A DNA stretch of 64,000 bases from Pseudozobellia thermophila. GTDB taxonomy: Bacteria > Bacteroidota > Bacteroidia > Flavobacteriales > Flavobacteriaceae. Under the pieces are notes generated by a model, which saw only the letters and a list, made by a program, of their open reading frames with translations, was not told the origin of the DNA and did no database searches. A program made the position numbers and the translations under genes. Numbering within the stretch: position 1 is the first letter of the stretch; each line of letters starts with the position of its first letter. The stretch is from NCBI RefSeq assembly GCF_900141855.1, contig NZ_FQYU01000002.1, forward strand, positions 1,054,001 through 1,118,000, written 5' to 3'. This document shows, one piece after another, positions 56,175 to 64,000 of this stretch.

Positions 56175-57104
56175 ATGAGCAGAAACGAAATAAGAATCTT
56201 TTGCCCCGCCACCATTGCCAATGTTTCCTGCGGTTTTGATGTACTCGGGGTTGCCCTGGACTCCGTCGGTGACGAAATGGTAATCAGAAAAGTACCCGAA
56301 AAAGGCATAAGGATTACGGAAATTACGGGACAGGACCTTCCGAGGGAAACCCACCAAAACGTGGCCGGGGTGGCCGGCCTGGCCCTATTGGCCGAGAGCG
56401 GTTCCAAATTCGGTTTTGAGATCGAAATCCACAAAAAGATAAAGGCGGGAAGCGGTATCGGCAGCAGTGCCGCCAGTTCCACCGGTGCGGTCTGGGCCAT
56501 CAACGAATTGCTCGACAGGCCGTTTTCTCCCTTGCAATTGGTGAAATTCGCCATGGAGGGCGAACGCTTGGCCAGCGGGGTGGCCCATGCCGACAACGTA
56601 GCCCCTGCCCTCTTCGGGGGGTTTACCCTCGTCAGAAGTTACGAACCCTTGGATATCATCCCCATTCATTGTCCGGACCAGCTTTATGCAACGGTCATCC
56701 ACCCCCAGATCGAGGTACGTACCTCCGATTCGAGAAAAATTTTAAAAACCCATATCACCCTGGCCGATGGGATCAAACAATGGGGAAACGTCGGCGGATT
56801 GATTGCGGGCCTGTTTACCGAAGACTACGACCTAATCGGCCGGTCATTGGTAGACTATATCGTCGAACCCATCCGTTCCATTTTGATTCCCGGATTCGAT
56901 AAAATAAAATCCGTCTCCAAGGAAGCGGGCGCCCTGGGCTGCGGTATTTCAGGTTCGGGCCCCTCTATATTCGCCTTTAGCAAGGGCGAGGCCAAGGCGC
57001 GGGAGGTTGCCGAAAAAATGACCGAAGTGTACCAAAGTATAGGAATAGACTACGACGTACACGTTTCAAAAATCAATACACAAGGAATTAAGATACTAGA
57101 CTAA
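56175..57104 (+). CDS. thrB: Homoserine kinase
   Basis: A 309-residue GHMP kinase that phosphorylates homoserine. It has the N-terminal FCPATIANVSCGFDVLGVAL, the ATP-binding loop IKAGSGIGSSAASSTGAV, and the late GCGISGSGPSIFAF. It lies 3 bases after thrA and abuts thrC, so the three are translated from one message. Confidence 0.96.
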   Translation: MSRNEIRIFCPATIANVSCGFDVLGVALDSVGDEMVIRKVPEKGIRITEITGQDLPRETHQNVAGVAGLALLAESGSKFGFEIEIHKKIKAGSGIGSSAASSTGAVWAINELLDRPFSPLQLVKFAMEGERLASGVAHADNVAPALFGGFTLVRSYEPLDIIPIHCPDQLYATVIHPQIEVRTSDSRKILKTHITLADGIKQWGNVGGLIAGLFTEDYDLIGRSLVDYIVEPIRSILIPGFDKIKSVSKEAGALGCGISGSGPSIFAFSKGEAKAREVAEKMTEVYQSIGIDYDVHVSKINTQGIKILD

Positions 57105-58400
57105 ATGGAATTTTACAGCCTAAACAAGCAAGCACCACCTGTTTCGTTCAAAGAAGCCGTCATTAGAGGTATAGCTCCCGACCGGGGCCTTTATTTTCCC
57201 GAAAGCATCACGCCGCTTCCCGATTCGTTTTTTGACCGTATCGAAGACCTGTCCCCTACCGAAATCGCCTTTAATGCGATCCATCAGTTTGTCAGCGACG
57301 ACATACCCAACGAAGCGCTCAAGAACATTTTGGCGAATACCTTGGACTTCGAATTTCCCGTAGTGGAAATTGAGGAAAATGTAGCCACCCTTGAACTTTT
57401 TCACGGCCCCACGATGGCCTTTAAGGATGTCGGCGCACGGTTTATGGCCCAATGCCTGGGCTACTTTTCACGAAACGAAGATACCCAAGTAACCGTTTTG
57501 GTAGCCACCTCCGGAGATACCGGCGGGGCCGTTGCCAATGGCTTTTTGGGGGTCGAAGGCGTAAAAGTGGTCATACTCTACCCCAATGGCAAGGTAAGCG
57601 ATATTCAAGAACGGCAATTGACCACCTTGGGGCAGAACATTACGGCCCTCAAGGTAGACGGTACCTTTGACGATTGCCAAAAAATGGTCAAAACGGCATT
57701 TTTAGACGATGGCATTTTGGAAAAAATGCAACTGACATCGGCCAACTCGATCAATGTGGCCCGCTGGCTGCCCCAACTTTTCTATTTCCTGTTCGCCTAT
57801 AAACAGGCAAAAGCAAAGGGAAAGGAAATCGTATTCTCCATTCCTTCGGGGAACTTTGGAAACATCTGTGCCGGCATGGTCGCCCAGAAATTGGGCATGC
57901 CCGTTAAGCACTTTGTGGCGGCAACCAATGTAAACGACACGGTACCCCAGTTCATGCGCACGAACACTTATAGCCCAAAACCTTCCACCGCTACCATTTC
58001 GAACGCGATGGATGTGGGCGACCCCAGTAACTTTGTGCGCATACGCCACTTGTACGACGACGATTTTGAAAAGCTGAAAGAAAACCTTTCTTCCTATTCC
58101 TTCGACGACCAACAAACCCGTGCCGCCATGCTCAAAATTTTCAAGGAAGACGGCTATGTTGCCGATCCGCACGGTGCCGTAGGTTATTTGGGCTTAAAAA
58201 CCTATTTGGAAGACCACCCCGACACCTATGGAATCTTTCTCGAAACGGCACACCCCGTGAAGTTTTTGGACGTGGTCGAGGAAACCATTGGCGAACAGGT
58301 CGATATTCCGCCACAGATCCAAAAGGTAATGGACAGGGAAAAGAAATCGATAGAGATCAAGAACTACGAAGAACTCAAGAAGTATCTTTTGTCCTCATAA
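57105..58400 (+). CDS. thrC: Threonine synthase
   Basis: A 431-residue PLP enzyme that converts O-phosphohomoserine to threonine. The N-terminal part has FKEAVIRGIAPDRGLYFPE; the PLP-binding Lys is in GPTMAFKDVGARF; the phosphate/substrate loop is ATSGDTGGAVANGFLG. This is the longer, class 1 type of threonine synthase found in E. coli and yeast. It ends the thr operon and is followed by a strong terminator. Confidence 0.96.
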   Translation: MEFYSLNKQAPPVSFKEAVIRGIAPDRGLYFPESITPLPDSFFDRIEDLSPTEIAFNAIHQFVSDDIPNEALKNILANTLDFEFPVVEIEENVATLELFHGPTMAFKDVGARFMAQCLGYFSRNEDTQVTVLVATSGDTGGAVANGFLGVEGVKVVILYPNGKVSDIQERQLTTLGQNITALKVDGTFDDCQKMVKTAFLDDGILEKMQLTSANSINVARWLPQLFYFLFAYKQAKAKGKEIVFSIPSGNFGNICAGMVAQKLGMPVKHFVAATNVNDTVPQFMRTNTYSPKPSTATISNAMDVGDPSNFVRIRHLYDDDFEKLKENLSSYSFDDQQTRAAMLKIFKEDGYVADPHGAVGYLGLKTYLEDHPDTYGIFLETAHPVKFLDVVEETIGEQVDIPPQIQKVMDREKKSIEIKNYEELKKYLLSS

Positions 58401-58405
58401 AAAGG

Positions 58406-58431
58406 AAAGGGCCCTCGAGGGGCCCTTTTTT
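58406..58431. terminator. Terminator after thrC, usable in both directions
   Basis: AAAGGGCCC (58406-58414) and GGGCCCTTT (58420-58428) around a 5-base loop, followed by T. It also ends the convergent aminopeptidase gene. Confidence 0.88.
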
Positions 58432-58448
58432 AATGCTTGATTCTTTCA

Positions 58449-60071
58449 CTAATCCAATTGGGGCAGTTTAAAATCGTCCAAGGGACTCGGTTGTGCCATC
58501 ATGGCTTCGATGGCTTCGGTAGTCCGGGGAGCCCTGGCCGAAAGGTTGACCGGACCTTCTTCGGTAATTAGAATATCATCCTCTATCCGAACGGCGATGC
58601 CCCACCATTTCTTATCGCAATCGCTTCCTTCGGGGATATAGATACCCGGTTCTACGGTAATAACGGTATTGGGCTTAAACGGGCGATAAGTACCCTTGTC
58701 ATGTACATCGAGGCCCAGATAGTGCGAGGTTCCGTGCGGAAAATATATTCGGGCGTCCTCTTCCCTTGAAATGATGCCCAGTTCCATCAAGCCTTCGGCG
58801 ACCACCTTGCTGGCGGCCTGCCCCGGCGCCTGAAAAGGCGCCCCCACCACACTGGCCTTGATCCCGGCTTCCTGGGCCCGGTAAACGATGTCGTAGATCT
58901 GCTTTTGCGCTTTGGTGAACTTGCCGTTCGCCGGTATGGTCCGTGTAACATCGGCCGTATACCCATGGTATTCGGCACCGAGGTCCATCAACACCAGATC
59001 GTTGCCCACTTTCGGTTTGTTGTTCTCGATGTAGTGCAAGATACACCCGTTGTTTCCGCCGCCCACGATCGAAGGGTAGCCCTCATACTCCGCCCCGTAT
59101 TTTTTGTAGACGTACTCGTGAACCCCTTGGATCTCGGTTTCCGACATGTTCGGATGCATGGCCTTCATCACCTCGATCTGCCCTACGGCCGATATTTCGA
59201 TCGCCTTTTTGAGCAGCACGAGCTCTTCTTCGGTCTTGGTTTCGCGCAAACCGGCCATAATTTCCTGTAACAAAACGGAATTAAGATTGTTGCCGGCCAA
59301 TTTTAAGGACACCTTTTCCTTGATGTCGCTGCGCAAATTGTCGTCGGCCGCATTTACAAACCCGCTCAACAGTTCGTCTTCCCCAAGCCTTTCGTCCCTG
59401 TTCAAATACCGCCCCAATACTTGGGCCACATTGGCGCTGTTTTCGATATCGGTCGAGGTGATCATGGCATACAATTGTTGTTTGGTCGCGTCGTAATCGG
59501 CGGGATAGTTCGCCTTTTCCTTAAAGGTTTTGATCAAATCAAACAGGTCGGCGTTGTTTCCCGTATCGCGAACATCGTTTTCAAAATCAAGGAAGAGCAC
59601 CGAATCGAAGCCCTGAAAGTTGATGTCGATCTTCGAAAAATCCGCCCCGTTGAACACCTTCTTAAAACCCAAACGCTCTTTGGCCCCTTCGATGCCAAGT
59701 CGTCTCCCGTTCCATTGTTCGGCCCTGGGGTCGCGCTCCTGAACGTAGAGTATTTCATCATAGCCATCATCATTATCGGCATACTGGGTTTCCGAAAAAA
59801 GTAACAGTACGGCGTTGGGCTCCTTGTATCCCGTCAAATAATAAAAATTGGGATCTTGGTGGTAGACATAGTCCACATCATTGGCCCGGTTCCTTACCGG
59901 GTTGGCAAAAAAGACGGCCACGCTGTTGGGCGGCATCATCTTGCGCACCTCATCCCTTCTCCCCTTGTGAAAGTCGGCCGGAAGAAAATCGCTGGGAATA
60001 TCCTGGGCACCCAGGCCGGCACAAACAAACAACAACATGATCAAATACGGTCTTACTCTTTCAATGTCCAT
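58449..60071 (-). CDS. Exported aminopeptidase P (M24B family)
   Basis: A 540-residue protein counting from the Met at 60071, which gives a proper signal peptide (YLIMLLFVCAGLGAQ); the frame is open for 13 codons further. The N-terminal AMP_N domain (about 25-170) contains YHQDPNFYYLTGYKEPNAVL. The pita-bread domain (about 265-520) carries the metal ligands in LMDLGAEYHGYTADVTRTIP, FPHGTSHYLGLDVHD, TVEPGIYIPEG and RIEDDILITEEG. It removes an N-terminal residue preceding proline, here in the periplasm. Confidence 0.94.
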   Translation of the reverse strand: MDIERVRPYLIMLLFVCAGLGAQDIPSDFLPADFHKGRRDEVRKMMPPNSVAVFFANPVRNRANDVDYVYHQDPNFYYLTGYKEPNAVLLLFSETQYADNDDGYDEILYVQERDPRAEQWNGRRLGIEGAKERLGFKKVFNGADFSKIDINFQGFDSVLFLDFENDVRDTGNNADLFDLIKTFKEKANYPADYDATKQQLYAMITSTDIENSANVAQVLGRYLNRDERLGEDELLSGFVNAADDNLRSDIKEKVSLKLAGNNLNSVLLQEIMAGLRETKTEEELVLLKKAIEISAVGQIEVMKAMHPNMSETEIQGVHEYVYKKYGAEYEGYPSIVGGGNNGCILHYIENNKPKVGNDLVLMDLGAEYHGYTADVTRTIPANGKFTKAQKQIYDIVYRAQEAGIKASVVGAPFQAPGQAASKVVAEGLMELGIISREEDARIYFPHGTSHYLGLDVHDKGTYRPFKPNTVITVEPGIYIPEGSDCDKKWWGIAVRIEDDILITEEGPVNLSARAPRTTEAIEAMMAQPSPLDDFKLPQLD

Positions 60072-60163
60072 GGTATTTGGTTTTTGGGTTGCTCCGTAAA
60101 AAACGAACAAAATATTATGTCAAACATAACGAATGTCAATTATTCTAAACCTAATTAATTCAA

Positions 60164-60171
60164 TAGATTTG
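60164..60171 (+). promoter_or_regulatory. -7 box upstream of gcvT
   Basis: TAGATTTG is an exact match to TAnnTTTG and ends 23 bases before the gcvT start codon. No TTTG is found 19 bases upstream, so the promoter may be weak or need an activator. Confidence 0.5.
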
Positions 60172-60194
60172 CAAAATTCTAATACAAAGTTACA

Positions 60195-61283
60195 ATGAAA
60201 GATACAGCCTTGACACCGACCCATATCGCCTTGGGCGCCAAAATGATTCCCTTTGCCGGTTACCGTATGCCGGTTTCCTATGAAGGGGTTAACATAGAGC
60301 ACGAAACCGTCCGCAACGGGGTCGGGGTGTTCGACGTGTCGCATATGGGCGAATTTCTGATCGAAGGGCCAAAAGCCCTTGAACTGATTCAAAAGGTGAG
60401 CTCCAACGACGCATCAAAGCTGACCCTGGGCAAAGCCCAGTACAGCTGTCTGCCCAACGAAACCGGTGGAATTGTGGACGACCTTATCGTTTACCGTGTT
60501 AAGGAAGAGACCTATTTATTGGTGGTCAACGCGTCGAACATCGATAAGGATTGGGCCCATATCAGCCGGTACAACCAAAATATCGGTGCCGAAATGCGAA
60601 ACATTTCGGACGGGTTCTCGCTACTGGCCATCCAAGGCCCCAAGGCGGTGGAGGCCATGCAGGCGCTGACTTCGGTCAACCTGGCAGCCATCAAGTTCTA
60701 CCATTTCGAAGTGGGCGATTTTGCGGGTATTGCCAATGTCATTATTTCGGCAACGGGCTATACGGGTTCCGGGGGATTCGAGATCTATTGCAAGAACAGC
60801 GAGGTTCAACAGGTTTGGGACAAGGTGTTCGAGGCCGGGAAAGCGTACGGTATCAAACCCATAGGATTGGCCGCACGCGACACCTTGAGGTTGGAAATGG
60901 GCTACTGCCTTTACGGAAACGACATCGACGATCATACCTCGCCCATCGAGGCCGGGCTGGGATGGATCACCAAATTCAACAAAGATTTCGTAAACAGCGA
61001 CAAGCTTGCGAAAGAAAAAGAGGCCGGCCCCAAGCGCAAACTGATCGCCTTTGAGCTCAACGAACGCGGCATACCCCGACATGGGTACGACATCGTGGAC
61101 CAAGAAGGCGTAAAAATCGGGACCGTTACCTCGGGCACTATGTCGCCGTCACTGAACAAGGGCATTGGTCTCGGCTATGTACCGACCCACCTTTCGGCCA
61201 TTGGAAACCAGATCAACATACAAATACGGAAAAAAACCGTGGCCGCCACCGTGGTGAAGCTTCCGTTCTATAAAGGTAAATGA
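60195..61283 (+). CDS. gcvT: Glycine cleavage system T protein (aminomethyltransferase)
   Basis: A 362-residue T protein that transfers the aminomethyl carbon of glycine to tetrahydrofolate. Family blocks: [55 protein letters not shown] and [19 protein letters not shown]. Length is typical. It overlaps the glutaminase gene by 4 bases (ATGA). The other glycine cleavage genes are not in this window. Confidence 0.96.
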   Translation: MKDTALTPTHIALGAKMIPFAGYRMPVSYEGVNIEHETVRNGVGVFDVSHMGEFLIEGPKALELIQKVSSNDASKLTLGKAQYSCLPNETGGIVDDLIVYRVKEETYLLVVNASNIDKDWAHISRYNQNIGAEMRNISDGFSLLAIQGPKAVEAMQALTSVNLAAIKFYHFEVGDFAGIANVIISATGYTGSGGFEIYCKNSEVQQVWDKVFEAGKAYGIKPIGLAARDTLRLEMGYCLYGNDIDDHTSPIEAGLGWITKFNKDFVNSDKLAKEKEAGPKRKLIAFELNERGIPRHGYDIVDQEGVKIGTVTSGTMSPSLNKGIGLGYVPTHLSAIGNQINIQIRKKTVAATVVKLPFYKGK

Positions 61284-62194
61284 CAGATTTTCAAAAGACC
61301 CTCGACGCCATTTACAAGAAGGCCGCATGCAGCGATGCGCGCGGGGAAACGGCATCGTATATTCCCGAACTGGCCGATATCGATGCCCACAAGTTCGGCA
61401 TGCACCTGATCGATAGCGACCAAAGAAACTATAGCGTCGGCGATTCAAACGAAAATTTTTCCATTCAAAGCATATCGAAGGTCCTGTCACTTACCATGGC
61501 CCTGGGCCTTATAGGCGAGGACTTATGGAAACGGGTAGGCGTAGAGCCTTCGGGCGACCCCTTCAACCACCTCTCGCTTTTGGAGCAGGAAAACGGGATT
61601 CCGCGAAACCCCTTGATCAATGCCGGTGCCATTGTTGTTGCCGACATATTGGTGTCGCGGCTAAAAAGACCGAAGGAAGATTTTCTGGCTTTTATAAGAA
61701 ACATCGCGAACGATCGTTCTATAAGCTATAACGAACGGGTAGCGGCTTCGGAAAAAGCTACGGGCTTTCGAAATTTTGCGGCCGCCCATTTATTGAAATC
61801 ATACGGCAACCTGAAGAACGATGTCGACCTGGTCCTCGATTTCTATTTTCACCAATGCGCCATTGAAATGAGCTGTGCCCAATTGGCCAAAACCTTTTTT
61901 CTTTATGGCAATGGGGGCCGATGCATGCAGGGCCAAGGCTATTTGAATACCCATCAGGTAAAAAGGATCAACGCCCTTATGCTCACCTGCGGTTTTTACG
62001 ATGAAGCCGGTGAATTTGCCTTCGAGGTGGGCCTACCCGGAAAAAGCGGTGTTGGCGGGGGCATCGTCGCCCTATTGCCGAATACGTTTTGTGTGGCCTG
62101 TTGGTCGCCCGGTCTCAACAAAAAAGGCAACTCGAAACTAGGAATGGAGGCCCTTGAAAAATTAACATCCGATACCGGTTTATCTATATTTTGA
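61280..62194 (+). CDS. glsA: Glutaminase A
   Basis: A 304-residue serine-dependent glutaminase that converts glutamine to glutamate and ammonia. The catalytic Ser-x-x-Lys is in [16 protein letters not shown]; further blocks are [31 protein letters not shown] and [12 protein letters not shown]. It overlaps both neighbours by 4 bases, so the gcvT-glsA-reductase stretch is probably co-translated. Confidence 0.94.
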   Translation: MTDFQKTLDAIYKKAACSDARGETASYIPELADIDAHKFGMHLIDSDQRNYSVGDSNENFSIQSISKVLSLTMALGLIGEDLWKRVGVEPSGDPFNHLSLLEQENGIPRNPLINAGAIVVADILVSRLKRPKEDFLAFIRNIANDRSISYNERVAASEKATGFRNFAAAHLLKSYGNLKNDVDLVLDFYFHQCAIEMSCAQLAKTFFLYGNGGRCMQGQGYLNTHQVKRINALMLTCGFYDEAGEFAFEVGLPGKSGVGGGIVALLPNTFCVACWSPGLNKKGNSKLGMEALEKLTSDTGLSIF

Positions 62195-63018
62195 TTTTGG
62201 AGAACAAAAAGATCCTCATACTTGGAGCCAGTGGCTTTTTGGGCAATGCTATTTACAAAGAGCTTTGTAATTACTTTGATACCTATGGCACCTACTTCAA
62301 CGCAAGGCGCTCCTTTGAAGGCAACCAACAATTCTTCAAATACAATTTAGAGGAAGACGATGTCTTCGAAATACTCGAAAAGCTAAGGCCCCATACGATC
62401 ATATCGGCCGTACGTGGAAATTTTGCCGCCCAGATCCAGGCCCATCACCATATCGTCGAATATTTGGCCAACCACGAATGCAAGCTCTACTTCCTGTCAT
62501 CGGCCAATGTTTTTGACGCCTATCGCAAGTACCCCTCCTACGAGTACGACAAAACCCTCTCGGAGAGCGTCTACGGCCGATTGAAGATCAAGATAGAGAA
62601 CATGATGTTAAGGCTTCCACAAGAGAAGATGTGTATTCTTAGAATCCCAATGGTCTTCGGCAACGGATCGCCTCGGATCAAGGAAATAAAGAAAAACATA
62701 TGGGAAAACAAACCCGTGGAAGTATTCCCCAACCTGATCATAAACGTCACCAACGACGATAAATTAACGCAACAAATCCACTACCTGATCAACCGAAACA
62801 AAACGGGTATCTACCATTTGGGCAGCAAAGACCTGGTACACCACGAAGATTTTGTCAAGGAAACCGTAGATCGCATTGGCCACTTCACGCCCATATACAA
62901 AAGGGTTTTTACTTCAAACGAAGAGCGGTATTTAGCGGTACTTCCGAAAGACAATAAACTCCCCAAGAACCTACAGGTGACCTATCAAGAAGTAATCGAC
63001 CACCACATTATGGGATAG
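62191..63018 (+). CDS. NAD-dependent epimerase / dTDP-4-dehydrorhamnose reductase-like protein
   Basis: A 275-residue short-chain dehydrogenase of the RmlD/GalE type. The start is TTG at 62191, overlapping the glutaminase stop; the Rossmann motif KKILILGASGFLGNAIYKEL follows at once. The catalytic YxxxK of this superfamily appears in SVYGRLKIK. The substrate is unknown; the family mostly reduces or epimerises nucleotide sugars. Its neighbours give no clue about a sugar pathway. Confidence 0.85.
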   Translation: MILENKKILILGASGFLGNAIYKELCNYFDTYGTYFNARRSFEGNQQFFKYNLEEDDVFEILEKLRPHTIISAVRGNFAAQIQAHHHIVEYLANHECKLYFLSSANVFDAYRKYPSYEYDKTLSESVYGRLKIKIENMMLRLPQEKMCILRIPMVFGNGSPRIKEIKKNIWENKPVEVFPNLIINVTNDDKLTQQIHYLINRNKTGIYHLGSKDLVHHEDFVKETVDRIGHFTPIYKRVFTSNEERYLAVLPKDNKLPKNLQVTYQEVIDHHIMG

Positions 63019-63095
63019 CCATTACGTCAAAAATAAACCGCTATGGAGCCCAAAAAAAAGGGCTTATTTCATAACTTGCTTAAAAACAAAAAGTT

Positions 63096-63809
63096 ATGAA
63101 AAACAAAACAGACTTCAGTTCGCTCAAGGCCGTATATGTCAATTGTACCTTAAAGAAATCGCCGACCCAAAGCCATACCCAAGGTTTGATGGATGTGTCG
63201 CAAGAAATCATGAAAAACGAGGGCGTGACCTTTAAGAATATCAGGGCGGTCGACCACGACATTGCTTACGGGGTGCAGCCCGACATGACCCAGGAAGGGG
63301 GCGAAAAGGATGCCTGGCCCGAACTTTTTGAAACCATTTACGATGCCGACATACTGGTTTTGGGCACCCCGATCTGGTTGGGCGAACGCTCGTCGGTCTG
63401 TACCAAGGTCATCGAACGTCTTTACGCCATGTCGGGCAAACAAAACGAAAAAGGGCAATATCTGTATTACGGCAAGGTAGGCGGAACCGTGATAACCGGC
63501 AATGAGGACGGCGTAAAGCACTGCGCCATGGGTATACTTTACGCCTTGCAGCACTTGGGATATTCCATTCCGCCCCAAGCGGATTGTGGCTGGTTGGGAG
63601 AAATCGGCCCTGGTCCCAGTTATCTCGATGAAGAGGCCCATTCGAAGACCAATGATTTTACCAACAGGAATACTACCTTTATGACCTATAACATGCTCCA
63701 TCTGGCCCATATGCTCAAATCGAACGGAGGCTATCCCGCTTATGGCAACTCGAGAAAGGCATGGGACAGTGGATCGCGATGGGGCTTTGAAAATCCCGAA
63801 TACCGCTAA
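63096..63809 (+). CDS. Flavodoxin-like NAD(P)H-dependent oxidoreductase
   Basis: A 237-residue protein with a flavodoxin-like fold that binds FMN. The N-terminal strand and phosphate loop read LKAVYVNCTLKKSPTQSHTQ; later blocks are DADILVLGTPIWLGERSSVC and GGTVITGNEDGVKHCAMG, as in NADPH-dependent FMN reductase-type proteins. The substrate is unknown. It is preceded by a 77-base gap with a small AT-rich hairpin and followed by the pterin dehydratase gene. Confidence 0.85.
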   Translation: MKNKTDFSSLKAVYVNCTLKKSPTQSHTQGLMDVSQEIMKNEGVTFKNIRAVDHDIAYGVQPDMTQEGGEKDAWPELFETIYDADILVLGTPIWLGERSSVCTKVIERLYAMSGKQNEKGQYLYYGKVGGTVITGNEDGVKHCAMGILYALQHLGYSIPPQADCGWLGEIGPGPSYLDEEAHSKTNDFTNRNTTFMTYNMLHLAHMLKSNGGYPAYGNSRKAWDSGSRWGFENPEYR

Positions 63810-63841
63810 AACCAAGTATCAATATTAAAACCCGTAAGAAA

Positions 63842-64000
63842 ATGGAAAAATTAACGGAGGTCGAAATCGAAAAGGAATTGGAACAATTGGAGGGCTGGGA
63901 ATACGTCGATGGGGCCATCGAAACCACGTTTGAGTTTAAGAATTTCAAGGAGGCCTTTTCCGTCATGACCCGTATTGCCTTTGAATGCGAGGCCCAGGGG
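63842..64000 (+). CDS. Pterin-4a-carbinolamine dehydratase, N-terminal part (runs off the window)
   Basis: The first 53 codons are in the window: MEKLTEVEIEKELEQLEGW, then TFEFKNFKEAFSVMTRIAFECE, the typical start of the small PCD/DCoH family (about 95-110 residues). The enzyme recycles the pterin cofactor of aromatic amino acid hydroxylases and is also found as a stand-alone cofactor-salvage enzyme. The conserved HHP motif lies outside the window. Confidence 0.88.
   Translation, partial: MEKLTEVEIEKELEQLEGWEYVDGAIETTFEFKNFKEAFSVMTRIAFECEAQG

Noticed and set aside
1-64000. CRISPR arrays, rRNA genes, prophage and replication origin
   Set aside because: No regularly spaced repeats, rRNA sequence, phage structural genes or dnaA-box clusters were noticed. 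gyrA alone does not mark the origin.

Overview
This window is chromosomal DNA of a marine member of Bacteroidota, most likely Flavobacteriaceae in the Zobellia/Maribacter/Arenibacter neighbourhood. The evidence is a SusC/SusD pair, a one-piece hybrid two-component regulator, lipoprotein signal peptides, S1 sulfatases, promoters of the Bacteroidota type (TTTG, 19 bases, TAnnTTTG) and mostly absent Shine-Dalgarno sequences. The species call is inference.

Layout. (1) 1-4427: the start of a lipoprotein sulfatase and, upstream of it on the same strand, a hybrid two-component regulator; this is the edge of one sulfated-polysaccharide locus. (2) 4864-10396: a nitric oxide / nitrite module with an NsrR-like Rrf2 repressor, a cupin, a RIC-type di-iron repair protein, a small membrane protein, a copper nitrite reductase fused to cytochrome c, an SUMF1-domain protein and an HMBD-SCO fusion. 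Three copies of one dyad (consensus GGAyAAwwyTrTCy) precede rrf2, the cupin gene and nirK. (3) 10586-10981: a frameshifted IS21-type istA remnant. (4) 11135-17810: an RND efflux operon with a divergent AraC regulator. (5) 18275-36420: a polysaccharide utilisation locus that looks like a carrageenan locus. It has an AraC regulator, a GntP-type permease, a RhaT-type transporter, a four-enzyme 3,6-anhydro-D-galactose pathway (DauB, DauA, DauC, DauD type), two S1 sulfatases flanking a GH127, and SusC/SusD.

(6) 36479-40063: an AT-rich, decayed stretch with a broken DUF1330-type gene, four small genes, a transposase fragment and a perfect 32-base palindrome, ending at tRNA-Pro and tRNA-Ser. (7) 40370-64000: housekeeping genes. 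These are a 7TM-HD phosphodiesterase, a thiolase, an NlpC/P60-like protein that has lost its catalytic Cys, a TPR protein, gyrA, clpC, an NAD(P)HX repair enzyme, thrABC with a Thr-rich leader peptide, an aminopeptidase P, gcvT, glsA, an RmlD-like reductase, a flavodoxin-like protein and the start of a pterin carbinolamine dehydratase.

How the parts work together. In the sugar locus, four promoters (gntP, rhaT-dau, sulfatase-GH127-sulfatase, susCD) share a tandem half-site, G(G/A)nTAAAAT, repeated 21 bases apart and always starting exactly 58 bases before a -7 box. This is the arrangement expected for an AraC-type activator, most simply the one encoded at 18275. In the nitrogen module the dyads suggest that the Rrf2 protein controls its own gene, the repair genes and nirK. 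The thrABC operon has a textbook flavobacterial promoter followed by a 30-residue reading frame with a Thr-Ala-Thr-Thr-Gly-Thr-Ile-Thr run, which suggests attenuation.
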